Shown here: one piece after another, positions 31,311-37,491 of the stretch
Numbering within the stretch: position 1 is the first letter of the stretch
How the letters are laid out: every line of letters starts with the position of its first letter
Source of the DNA: Streptomyces himalayensis subsp. himalayensis
GTDB taxonomy: Bacteria; Actinomycetota; Actinomycetes; Streptomycetales; Streptomycetaceae
NCBI RefSeq assembly: GCF_013778455.1
Contig: NZ_JACEHE010000052.1
Coordinates: forward strand, 1-39,044
Direction: 5' to 3'
DNA: 39,044 nucleotides
The notes under the pieces: model-generated
What the model was told of the DNA's origin: nothing
Databases searched by the model: none
The model's input: only the letters and a program-made list of their open reading frames with translations
Program-made: the position numbers and the translations under genes

Positions 31311-32756
31311 GTGGCATCCACGGTCACCTCGAAGTCGTCCCGCCCTGGGGCCTCCCGCCGGGGGTCATCCCACCCTGAGGCATCCCACTCTGGGGCATCC
31401 CGTCCTGGGGCATCCCACTCTGGGGCATCCCGTCCTGGCTACGGACAGCTGCTGCGCACGCGTGGCGCCTGGGCGTTCCTGCTCCCCGCATTCGCGGCGC
31501 GGCAGCCGTTCGCGATGCTGACCGTCTCCATCGTGCTGCTGGTGCAGCACACCACCGGCTCCTACGGTGCCGCGGGCGCCGTCGCCGCCGTCACCGGTGT
31601 CGCGATGGCGCTGTTCGCGCCCCTCACCGGCACGTGGGCCGACCGTTTCGGACAGCGCACCGTGCTGCTGCCCGGCGTCCTGGTGCACGCGGCGGCCGCG
31701 CTGACGCTGACGGTGCTCGCGTTGTCGCATGCGCCTCTGTGGGTGCTGTTCGCGGCCGCCGTGCCGACCGGCGCCTCCGTACCGCAGATCGGTCCGATGG
31801 TGCGGGCCCATTGGGCAGCCACGCTGCGGGACTCGCCACTGCTGACGACGGCCGCCGCGTTCGAGTCCGTCACGGACGAGCTGACGTTCGTCCTAGGCCC
31901 CCTGCTCGCGACCGCGCTGTGCACGGCCGTGGACCCGGCGGCCGGCCTGGTGGCTGAGGCGGTGCTGACGCTGGGCGGCGGGCTGCTCTTCGCGGCCCAG
32001 GCGGGCACGCAGCCGCAGCAATCCGTTTCCGTGCGGCCGCAGGAGTCCGATTCCGTGCCGCCGCAGCGGTCCCACTCCTTGAGGGGCAGCGCGAAGGTGA
32101 CGGCCGGAGGTGACGGGCACGCGCGCGTGGAGCGCGTGCCCGCCCTCCGGGTGCCCGGCGTGCGAGTGCTGGCCGTGGCCTTCCTGGGCATCGGCTCCGT
32201 CTTCGGCGGCATGCAGGTCTCGCTGGCCGCGTTCACCCGGTCGATCGGGGAACCGGGCCTGAACGGAGTCCTCTACGGTGTCTTCGCCGCGGGCAACATG
32301 CTCTCCGGCATCGTCTGCGGAGCGATCGCCTGGAAGGCGGCCCCTCAGCGGCGGCTCGTCGTCGGATACGCGGCGCTGGCTCTGGCGGCCTCCGGGCTGT
32401 GGACCGCGCACTCCGTGCTGCTGCTGGCCGCGATCGGGCTGCTCGTCGGCGCCTGCATCGCCCCCGCCCTGATCACCGGCTACACGCTCGTCGACCGTCT
32501 GGTGGCGCCCACCGCGCGTACCGAGGCCTTCACCTGGCTGACCGCCGCGGTCGCGCTGGGCCAGGCCGCGGCGGTCACGCTCGCCGGGCAACTGGAGGAC
32601 CGCCTCTGGAACGGCGCCGGATTCCTGGTGCCGCTGGCCGGTACGGGGCTGGCCCTGGTGACCGTTGTGACGCTGCGTACGCGACTCGTGCCGCGGCCCG
32701 AGGGGCGGACGGTGGCACGTGGCGTCGGTCACCGCGTGCCGCTCGCAGTGGACTGA
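31311..32756 (+). CDS. MFS transporter
   Basis: 481-residue major-facilitator permease with about 12 helices. The A-motif region between helices 2 and 3 reads GTWADRFGQRTVLLPG. A long polar loop (~210-255, QPQQSVSVRPQESDS) separates the halves. The predicted N-terminus is a ~40-residue Ser/Gly/Pro-rich stretch encoded by a 15-bp tandem repeat before YGQLLRTRGAWAFLLPAF, where conservation starts. The GTG at 31311 has AAAGG 8 nt upstream. The substrate is not identifiable. It follows the antiporter on the same strand after 190 bp, in which the small inverted repeat CTCTGC/GCAGAG (31165-31181) is the only structure seen. Confidence 0.83.
   Translation: MASTVTSKSSRPGASRRGSSHPEASHSGASRPGASHSGASRPGYGQLLRTRGAWAFLLPAFAARQPFAMLTVSIVLLVQHTTGSYGAAGAVAAVTGVAMALFAPLTGTWADRFGQRTVLLPGVLVHAAAALTLTVLALSHAPLWVLFAAAVPTGASVPQIGPMVRAHWAATLRDSPLLTTAAAFESVTDELTFVLGPLLATALCTAVDPAAGLVAEAVLTLGGGLLFAAQAGTQPQQSVSVRPQESDSVPPQRSHSLRGSAKVTAGGDGHARVERVPALRVPGVRVLAVAFLGIGSVFGGMQVSLAAFTRSIGEPGLNGVLYGVFAAGNMLSGIVCGAIAWKAAPQRRLVVGYAALALAASGLWTAHSVLLLAAIGLLVGACIAPALITGYTLVDRLVAPTARTEAFTWLTAAVALGQAAAVTLAGQLEDRLWNGAGFLVPLAGTGLALVTVVTLRTRLVPRPEGRTVARGVGHRVPLAVD
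31336..31438 (+). repeat. 15-bp tandem repeat at the start of the MFS gene
   Basis: Seven units of about CATCCCRYYCTGGGG; the last four alternate CATCCCACTCTGGGG and CATCCCGTCCTGGGG. They encode a pentapeptide array (SRPGA, SHSGA and similar). Either the true start codon lies downstream of it or the protein has a disordered repeat tail in the cytoplasm. Confidence 0.85.
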
Positions 32757-32786
32757 TCCCGGGGAATACGTCACTATGGACCGTCG

Positions 32787-32813
32787 TTAGCACTCATCGA
32801 GTGAGAGTGCCAG
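32787..32813. promoter_or_regulatory. CIRCE element (HrcA operator) upstream of ruc
   Basis: TTAGCACTC-N9-GAGTGCCAG matches the CIRCE consensus TTAGCACTC-N9-GAGTGCTAA at all nine bases of the left arm and seven of nine of the right, with the exact 9-bp spacer. A plausible promoter (TGGACT, 17 bp, CACTAT) ends just upstream. The right arm runs into the AGGAGG ribosome site of the gene. HrcA repression of the mycobacterial counterpart (ruc, Rv0991c) is established. Confidence 0.88.
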
Positions 32814-32823
32814 GAGGAAGCAA

Positions 32824-33144
32824 GTGCCGACCTATCAGTACCAGTGCACCGAGTGCGGCGAGGGCCTCGAGGCGGTGCAGAAGTTCACCGACGACGCCCT
32901 GACCGTGTGCCCCAGCTGCGACGGCCGCCTGAAGAAGGTGTTCTCCGCGGTCGGCATCGTCTTCAAGGGCTCAGGCTTCTACCGCAACGACAGCCGCGGC
33001 TCGTCCTCGAGCAGCTCGCCCGCCTCGTCGTCGAAGCCGTCGGAGTCGAAGGCCGCGTCTTCGGACTCCAAGTCCTCCACCAGCTCGTCCGGCACTTCGA
33101 GCTCGTCAGACACTTCAAGCTCCTCCAGCTCCTCCGCTGCGTAG
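32824..33144 (+). CDS. ruc: FmdB-family zinc-ribbon protein, homologue of the redox-regulated chaperone Ruc
   Basis: 106 residues from GTG 32824, preceded by AGGAGG. Residues 1-~55 are the FmdB zinc ribbon, PTYQYQCTECG...CPSCDGRLKKVFSAVGIVFKGSGFYRND, with C8, C11, C29 and C32. The rest is a nearly pure Ser tail with a few Lys, Pro, Thr and Ala, certainly disordered. In M. tuberculosis Ruc binds zinc through its four Cys, is activated as a holdase-type chaperone by oxidation, and is repressed by HrcA. Here the CIRCE element and chromosomal neighbours (cyclo-ligase, galU, mscL) agree. Chaperone activity of this protein is inferred by homology. Confidence 0.87.
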   Translation: MPTYQYQCTECGEGLEAVQKFTDDALTVCPSCDGRLKKVFSAVGIVFKGSGFYRNDSRGSSSSSSPASSSKPSESKAASSDSKSSTSSSGTSSSSDTSSSSSSSAA

Positions 33145-33199
33145 CCACAGCTCCCCTGCTGTGCAACCACACAGCACCTCTGCTGCGTAAGGCCGCCGC

Positions 33200-33269
33200 G
33201 CAGGGCCTTTCACGAGGCTTTCTGCAGTCCTTTCAGGAGGCTGTCCGCAGGCCTTTCTCGATGCTGTCC
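33200..33269. repeat. Three imperfect 23-bp direct repeats downstream of ruc
   Basis: Units at 33200-33223, 33224-33246 and 33247-33269 share GCAG-CCTTTC-GA-GCT. Just upstream (33149-33190) CACAGC and GCTGTG stems are also duplicated. No open frame or function is evident. Confidence 0.6.
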
Positions 33270-33274
33270 CACGA

Positions 33275-33302
33275 GACCCTGCCGTTTTTCGACGGCGGGG
33301 TC
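33275..33302 (+). terminator. Terminator upstream of the MTA phosphorylase gene
   Basis: GACCCTGCCGT (33275-33285) pairs with ACGGCGGGGTC (33292-33302) with one mismatch (G-T wobble in RNA) and loop TTTTCG. It separates ruc from the next transcription unit. Confidence 0.7.
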
Positions 33303-33337
33303 TTCGGCGGTTCCCCGGCACGGCTACTGTGCTGACC

Positions 33338-34228
33338 ATGGCGACCCTGGCGAACAAGGCAGACGCAGAGATCACCGGCGGGGCGGGCACAGAGCCCTCC
33401 GCGGAGATCGGCGTCATCGGCGGCTCCGGCTTCTACTCCTTCCTGGACGACGTGACCGAGGTACAGGTCGACACCCCTTACGGGGCGCCGAGCGACTCGC
33501 TCTTCCTCGGTGACCTGGCCGGCCGGCGGGTCGCCTTCCTCCCCCGCCACGGCCGCAGCCACCACCTTCCTCCGCACCGGATCAACTACCGCGCGAACAT
33601 GTGGGCGCTGCGCTCCCTGGGCGTGCGCCAGGTGCTGGGGCCGTGCGCGGTCGGCGGGCTGCGGGCGGAGTACGGGCCCGGGACTCTGCTGGTGCCGGAC
33701 CAGTTCGTGGACCGTACGAAGGAGCGGGTGCAGACGTACTTCGACGGGCTTCCGCTGCCCGGAGGAGGCCCCGTTCCGAACGTCGTGCATGTCTCGTTGG
33801 CCGACCCGTACTGCCCCGTGGGCCGCCGGGTCGCGGTGAAGGCGGCGCGCGGGCAGGGCTGGGAGCCGGTGGACGGTGGCACGCTCGTGGTGGTCGAAGG
33901 GCCCCGCTTCTCGACCCGGGCCGAGTCGCTGTGGCACGCGGCGCAGGGCTGGTCGGTGGTGGGCATGACGGGCCATCCCGAGGCCGCACTCGCCCGCGAA
34001 CTCGAGCTCTGCTACACGTCGCTGACCCTGGTCACCGACCTCGATGCGGGCGCCGAGACGGGCGAGGGCGTCTCGCACGAGGAGGTGCTGAAGGTGTTCG
34101 CCGCGAACGTGGACCGGATGCGGACGGTCCTCTTCGACGCGGTGGCCGGCCTGCCGGCGAACGAGGAGCGGGACTGCCTGTGCACGCGGGCACTGGGCGG
34201 CATGGATCCGGGCATCGAGCTGCCGTGA
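33338..34228 (+). CDS. mtnP: S-methyl-5'-thioadenosine phosphorylase (PNP/MTAP family II)
   Basis: Phosphorolyses methylthioadenosine (from polyamine or homoserine-lactone synthesis) to adenine and methylthioribose-1-phosphate. 296 residues: EIGVIGGSGFYSFLDDV, FLPRHGRSHHLPPHRINYRANMWAL, TLVVVEGPRFSTRAES and VVGMTGHPEAALARELELCYTSL. The ATG at 33338 is preferred because TACTGT lies 7 nt upstream as a -10 and there is no ribosome site, suggesting a leaderless mRNA; GTG 33329 is the alternative. The C-terminal CLC echoes the CxC motif of archaeal MTAP II. Related purine specificities cannot be excluded. Confidence 0.83.
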   Translation: MATLANKADAEITGGAGTEPSAEIGVIGGSGFYSFLDDVTEVQVDTPYGAPSDSLFLGDLAGRRVAFLPRHGRSHHLPPHRINYRANMWALRSLGVRQVLGPCAVGGLRAEYGPGTLLVPDQFVDRTKERVQTYFDGLPLPGGGPVPNVVHVSLADPYCPVGRRVAVKAARGQGWEPVDGGTLVVVEGPRFSTRAESLWHAAQGWSVVGMTGHPEAALARELELCYTSLTLVTDLDAGAETGEGVSHEEVLKVFAANVDRMRTVLFDAVAGLPANEERDCLCTRALGGMDPGIELP

Positions 34229-34250
34229 GGGAGGCGGCGGCCGCCTAGGC

Positions 34251-34358
34251 AGGTCTGGGCCGGTCTGTTTTGGGCTGGGCTGTGGGCCAGGCTGGGCTGG
34301 GCTGGGCCGGTCTGTTCTGGGCTGGGCTGGGCCGGTCTGTTCTGGGCTGGGCTGGGAC
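34251..34358. repeat. G-rich 25-bp tandem repeat between mtnP and the RcpC-like gene
   Basis: GGGCCGGTCTGTTYTGGGCTGGGCT occurs at 34257-34281, 34304-34328 and 34329-34353, with GGGCT pentamers between. The region is strongly strand-asymmetric (G/T on the plus strand) and non-coding. Confidence 0.8.
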
Positions 34359-34359
34359 G

Positions 34360-34379
34360 CGGCCGCGAAGGCGCGGCCG
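34360..34379. terminator. Possible terminator after mtnP
   Basis: CGGCCGCG-AAGG-CGCGGCCG is a perfect 8-bp stem with a 4-nt loop directly after the G-rich repeats. Confidence 0.55.
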
Positions 34380-34470
34380 GGCGGAACTTCCCGTTCGGGT
34401 GTGGGAGTTGTCCACAACCGGCCGGTAGTCCACGGGCCCCAGCAGGCCGCGGCGAGGAGCTGCATCGTGG

Positions 34471-35166
34471 ATGCGCAAGCAGAGCTCCTCACCGCAGGTG
34501 GTGGTCACCGTGTCGCAGTTCTCCTCTTCACAGCACGCGTCCTCACAGCACGCGTCTCTGCGTTACGCGTCTCTCTCGCGCCCTCAGCCGGCGTCACTCG
34601 TGCTGCCGGAGTCACTCGCGCAGCCGGAGACGGACGCGCAGACGCACGAGCAGCGACATGGTCCGCCGGGCGGGGGCGCTCCCCCGACGTGCGAGGTCCC
34701 GCACTTCTCGCCGGTGCGCGTGCGAGGTGGGCGGCATGGTCTGCGCCGGCTCGTACGGCACAGACGGCGTGCCGTGGCGGCGGGTCTCGCCGTGACGGCG
34801 GCCGCGCTCGTGGCGACGGGCCCGCGTGACGTGCAGCGGGCCCAGGCACACCCGGCACCCGCGGCCCGGAACGAACCGCGGGCCGTGGAGCTGGTGGCCG
34901 CGCCCGTGCGAATCGCGGACGCCGCGACGGTGCGGCTGCTGCGCCCCGGCGACCGCGTCGATGTCGTCGCGGCCGACGGCACGGCGACGGGCGGCGCGGT
35001 CCCGCGTGTGGTGGCGAAGGGCGCGCGGGTGACGAAGATCCCCGAGGCCGCCGGGGACAGCGCGGCGGAGAGCGGGGCCCTGGTCGTGTTCTCCGTGCCA
35101 CGGACCACAGCGGCACGTCTGGCCGGGGCCGGGGCTACAGCACGGCTGGCGGTGACACTGTGCTGA
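34471..35166 (+). CDS. RcpC/CpaB-like (Flp pilus assembly) protein
   Basis: 231 residues. A Ser/Gln-rich and Arg-rich N-terminal region leads into one hydrophobic segment (AVAAGLAVTAAALVATG). The SAF/RcpC-like domain follows: RAVELVAAPVRIADAATVRLLRPGDRVDVVAADG...VVAKGARVTKIPE...ALVVFSVPRTTAARLAGAG. The LRPGDRVDVVA pattern is the usual basis for the RcpC/CpaB annotation. No other Flp pilus gene lies nearby, so an envelope role outside a pilus is possible. The start is uncertain: ATG 34471 has GAGGAG 11 nt upstream, but conservation is visible only from about residue 80. Confidence 0.65.
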   Translation: MRKQSSSPQVVVTVSQFSSSQHASSQHASLRYASLSRPQPASLVLPESLAQPETDAQTHEQRHGPPGGGAPPTCEVPHFSPVRVRGGRHGLRRLVRHRRRAVAAGLAVTAAALVATGPRDVQRAQAHPAPAARNEPRAVELVAAPVRIADAATVRLLRPGDRVDVVAADGTATGGAVPRVVAKGARVTKIPEAAGDSAAESGALVVFSVPRTTAARLAGAGATARLAVTLC

Positions 35167-35251
35167 TCTCAGCCGCACGCGAAACCTGCGCCGAGCTGTC
35201 AAGTCGCTCGTCGGGGAGGGCTCATTGGGCAGGCCTGAGGCGTTCTGCCGT

Positions 35252-35280
35252 AGGTTGCGGAGCTGATTGCTCCACAACCT
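35252..35280. promoter_or_regulatory. Stem-loop just upstream of mscL
   Basis: AGGTTGCGGAGC (35252-35263) pairs with GCTCCACAACCT (35269-35280) at 11 of 12 positions with loop TGATT. It lies 24 bp before the mscL start codon. It could be an operator or a leader hairpin near the ribosome site; it is not followed by a T tract. Confidence 0.45.
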
Positions 35281-35304
35281 GCAGATGTGAAGAAAGGCCT
35301 CGCG

Positions 35305-35784
35305 GTGAGCGTGAAGAAGACGTCGAGCGTCTGGGAGGGCTTCAAGACCTTCCTGATGCGCGGCAATGTGATCGACCTGGCGGTCGCGGTGGTCATCGGT
35401 GCCGCGTTCACCAACATCGTGAACGCCCTGGTGAAGGGCATCATCAACCCGTTGGTCGGCGCGTTCGGGACGAAGGATCTCGACCGGTACAGCTCCTGCC
35501 TGAAGGCACCGTGCGATTTCGACGAGAAGACCGGCACGGTCACGAGCGGCATCCCCCTCATGTGGGGCTCGGTGCTCAGCGCCACGCTCAGCTTCCTGAT
35601 CACCGCCGCGGTGGTCTACTTCCTGATGGTGCTTCCCATGTCGAAGTACCTCGCAAGGATGGCGGAGCGGAAGGCCGCCAGGGAGGGAGCCCAGGAGAAG
35701 ATCGAGGCGACCGAGCTGGAGCTCCTGAAGGAGATCCGCGATGCCCTGGTGGCACAGCGAGGTTCCGGGGACGGTACTCGCTAG
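35305..35784 (+). CDS. mscL: Large-conductance mechanosensitive channel MscL
   Basis: Emergency release valve that opens on membrane tension during hypo-osmotic shock. 159 residues: the N-terminal amphipathic helix and TM1 (VWEGFKTFLMRGNVIDLAVAVVIGAAFTNIVNALVKGIINPLVG), a periplasmic loop with a Cys pair (SSCLKAPCDF), TM2 (LSFLITAAVVYFLMVLPM) and a charged C-terminal helix (EKIEATELELLKEIRDAL). GTG 35305 has AAGG 7 nt upstream and matches the family N-terminus; the GTG at 35287 would add six residues with no ribosome site. A stem-loop lies just upstream. Confidence 0.94.
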   Translation: MSVKKTSSVWEGFKTFLMRGNVIDLAVAVVIGAAFTNIVNALVKGIINPLVGAFGTKDLDRYSSCLKAPCDFDEKTGTVTSGIPLMWGSVLSATLSFLITAAVVYFLMVLPMSKYLARMAERKAAREGAQEKIEATELELLKEIRDALVAQRGSGDGTR

Positions 35785-35806
35785 CGGCAGCGGCGGCCCG
35801 GTGGGT

Positions 35807-35989
35807 TCAAAGGTGGTGGGGCGGCTTCTCGTCCAGGAAGCGTGCGAGGTCGGCGACGCTGTCACCGCTGGATGCCGGCGCCTCGCCCCACCCACGGTCG
35901 GTGTCGTCCGAGGACTGCTGTGTCAGCGGGTCGTCGAAGACGAGCGCGTCCTTCGGATCGCGCGGTTCGGGGGCGGGGGCAGTGCTCAT
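35807..35989 (-). CDS. Small conserved hypothetical protein
   Basis: 60 residues with STAPAPEPRDPKDALVFDDP, then QQSSDDTDRGWGEAP and the end SVADLARFLDEKPPHHL. It is acidic and probably disordered apart from a short C-terminal helix. I believe proteins with this VFDDP...DRGWGE...LARFLDEKPPHH pattern recur in Streptomyces, which supports a real gene. It converges with mscL 22 bp away. No function is known to me. Confidence 0.6.
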   Translation of the reverse strand: MSTAPAPEPRDPKDALVFDDPLTQQSSDDTDRGWGEAPASSGDSVADLARFLDEKPPHHL

Positions 35990-36020
35990 GCATCAAGGGT
36001 ACGTCCGGGCGCGAAGGGCC

Positions 36021-36152
36021 TCAGACGGCCCTGAGCCCCTGCCCCTCGAAGATCTGCCTGGCCGTCGCCACCTGCTCCGGGGCCGGAGACGGGGGTGTCG
36101 TGCAAGGGGAAAGCCCTGCCGAGTTCCCGCCGCCCACTTGGCCTCGCCAGTT
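36021..36152 (-). pseudogene. C-terminal remnant of a gene cut by the TnpB element
   Basis: On the minus strand an open frame runs from the right end of the element to a TGA at 36021-36023. It ends in APEQVATARQIFEGQGLRAV, which looks like a genuine helical C-terminus. There is no start codon at a sensible place, and the frame enters directly from the element boundary. The matching N-terminal part is not recognisable on the other side of the element (above 37710), so a deletion may have accompanied insertion. The family is not recognised. Confidence 0.35.
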
Positions 36153-36203
36153 TTTGACATCCTCCCCCTCTTAAAAGAGGGGGATTCCAACCCAGGTGGG
36201 TTG
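36133..36203 (-). ncRNA. Putative omega-RNA 3' scaffold and guide of the right TnpB element
   Basis: Two hairpins read on the minus strand, CAACCC-ACCT-GGGTTG (36203-36188) and CCCCCTCTT-TT-AAGAGGGGG (36183-36164), are followed by GAGGATGTCAA. The next 20 nt, AAACTGGCGAGGCCAAGTGG (36153-36134), would be the guide. The tnpB stop codon lies at the tip of the second hairpin, so mRNA and omega-RNA share this sequence. The 5' end lies inside tnpB and is not placed. Confidence 0.55.
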
Positions 36204-37460
36204 AGGTTCACGGACGCTCGACCGCTGTGTGGGCGGTGTCGTCCCTCCGGCACAGGCTTGACGCCTGGGGCGGAGGATCCCGCCCTGTCCTGCCGCGACG
36301 TTGGTTGCTGCGTTCTCGTCGGCGTTGCAGGTGAAGCCGCAGGAGGAGCAGATGAACTCGGCTTGGCTCTTGCGTGAGTTCTTGTCGATCCATCCGCAGG
36401 CGCTGCATCGCAGGCTGGTGTAGGGGGCCGGGACGTCCTGAACGCGGCCGGGGGCCTTGTGTTCGGTGCGCTGGCGCAGGAGCCCCCAGCCCTGGGCGAG
36501 GATGCCCCGGTTGAGTCCGGCCTTGGCGCGGACGTTCTTGCCGGGCTGCTCGACGGTGCCCTTCGCCGAGCGGGTCATGTTCTTGACGTTCAGCTTCTCG
36601 AACCGGATCACGTCATAGGACTGGGCGAGCATGGTTGATGTCTTCTCGCACCAGTCCTTGCGCCGGTTCGCCTCCCGCGCCTTGAGCCGGGCGACCTTGG
36701 CGTACTCAGCAGTCTTCTCCGGACTGCCCTTGGTGGCGCGTGCGGCGCGACGCTGGTACTTGCGGATCTGTGCCCGCTCCTTGACCGTGAGCTGCGGGCA
36801 GTTCAGCTTGCGCCCGTCCGACAGGGCGGCGGTGATCGTCACGCCGCGGTCGATGCCGATGGCTTCGCTCGTGCCGGGCGCCGGGATGGGCTCGGGGATG
36901 ACGGCGAAGGCGATGTGCCACTGGCCGTTGCGGTAGTTGACGCGGAACGTCTTCGCCACCGGGAGTACGGCGCGGGTGAGGCGGAAGCGGACCCAGCCAC
37001 AGCCGGGCACCTTCACCTGCGCCCGCTTGCGGTTCAGCTTCTGCACCACGACCGAGCGGCCCATGACTTGCTCGCCTGTCTTGGCATTCAGCTTCGGCGA
37101 GCCGTCGTCATCGAACTCCGGGAGGCGGTCGGTGCCGATGACGCGGAAGCCCTCGTGCACGTACTTCTTGCGCCAGGTCGGCTTACCGAACCCGGAGGTA
37201 AACCGTGCCGACTTGGCCTTGGTGAAGTCCTTCAGCGCCTGCTGTTGCACATCTGCATTGCCCTGACGCAGCCACTCATTCTCCGCGCGGGCCTCGGTCA
37301 GCTGACGGCACTGCTCCGCGAAGGAGGGCGCCGGTTTCCGCCCGCGCCTCCAGTGCGAATGCTGCTCCACGGCGAGGTTCCACACGTACCGGGCGTGCGC
37401 GCAGCGCAGGAGCATCTGCTGCTCCTGCTCACGCCTGGGGTACATCCGGAACCTCGACAT
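36171..37460 (-). CDS. tnpB: TnpB RNA-guided endonuclease, complete
   Basis: 429 residues, the normal size. The N-terminal part (MSRFRMYPRREQEQQMLLRCAHARYVWNLAVEQH) is the typical OrfB helix-turn-helix start. RuvC catalytic residues are D204 (AIGIDRGV), E288 (IRFEKLNV) and D381 (CNADENAATN), all present. The zinc finger CSAC...CSSC is intact. The protein should therefore be an active omega-RNA-guided nuclease. The start codon is half of a perfect inverted repeat shared with the divergent RHH gene 28 bp away. A TAGAAT hexamer ends 6 nt upstream, implying a leaderless transcript. The C-terminal ~35 residues run into the right-end hairpins. Confidence 0.94.
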   Translation of the reverse strand: MSRFRMYPRREQEQQMLLRCAHARYVWNLAVEQHSHWRRGRKPAPSFAEQCRQLTEARAENEWLRQGNADVQQQALKDFTKAKSARFTSGFGKPTWRKKYVHEGFRVIGTDRLPEFDDDGSPKLNAKTGEQVMGRSVVVQKLNRKRAQVKVPGCGWVRFRLTRAVLPVAKTFRVNYRNGQWHIAFAVIPEPIPAPGTSEAIGIDRGVTITAALSDGRKLNCPQLTVKERAQIRKYQRRAARATKGSPEKTAEYAKVARLKAREANRRKDWCEKTSTMLAQSYDVIRFEKLNVKNMTRSAKGTVEQPGKNVRAKAGLNRGILAQGWGLLRQRTEHKAPGRVQDVPAPYTSLRCSACGWIDKNSRKSQAEFICSSCGFTCNADENAATNVAAGQGGILRPRRQACAGGTTPPTQRSSVREPQPTWVGIPLF

Positions 37461-37491
37461 GGGACCATTCTAGACACAGAATGGTCCCATG
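37458..37491. promoter_or_regulatory. Perfect 14-bp inverted repeat joining the tnpB and RHH start codons
   Basis: CATGGGACCATTCT (37458-37471) and AGAATGGTCCCATG (37478-37491) are exact reverse complements with a 6-bp spacer AGACAC. The outer ends are the two start codons. Each strand carries an AGAAT hexamer 6 nt before its ATG: CAGAAT on the plus strand, with TCGACA 17 bp upstream; TAGAAT on the minus strand, with GCTTCA 17 bp upstream. This gives two face-to-face leaderless promoters covered by one operator. Binding by the RHH protein is inferred. Confidence 0.85.

Noticed and set aside
33200..33269. CRISPR-like array
   Set aside because: Repeats are imperfect and directly adjacent without spacers, and no cas genes are present.
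34251..34358. CRISPR-like array in the G-rich repeat
   Set aside because: It is a simple tandem repeat with no unique spacers.
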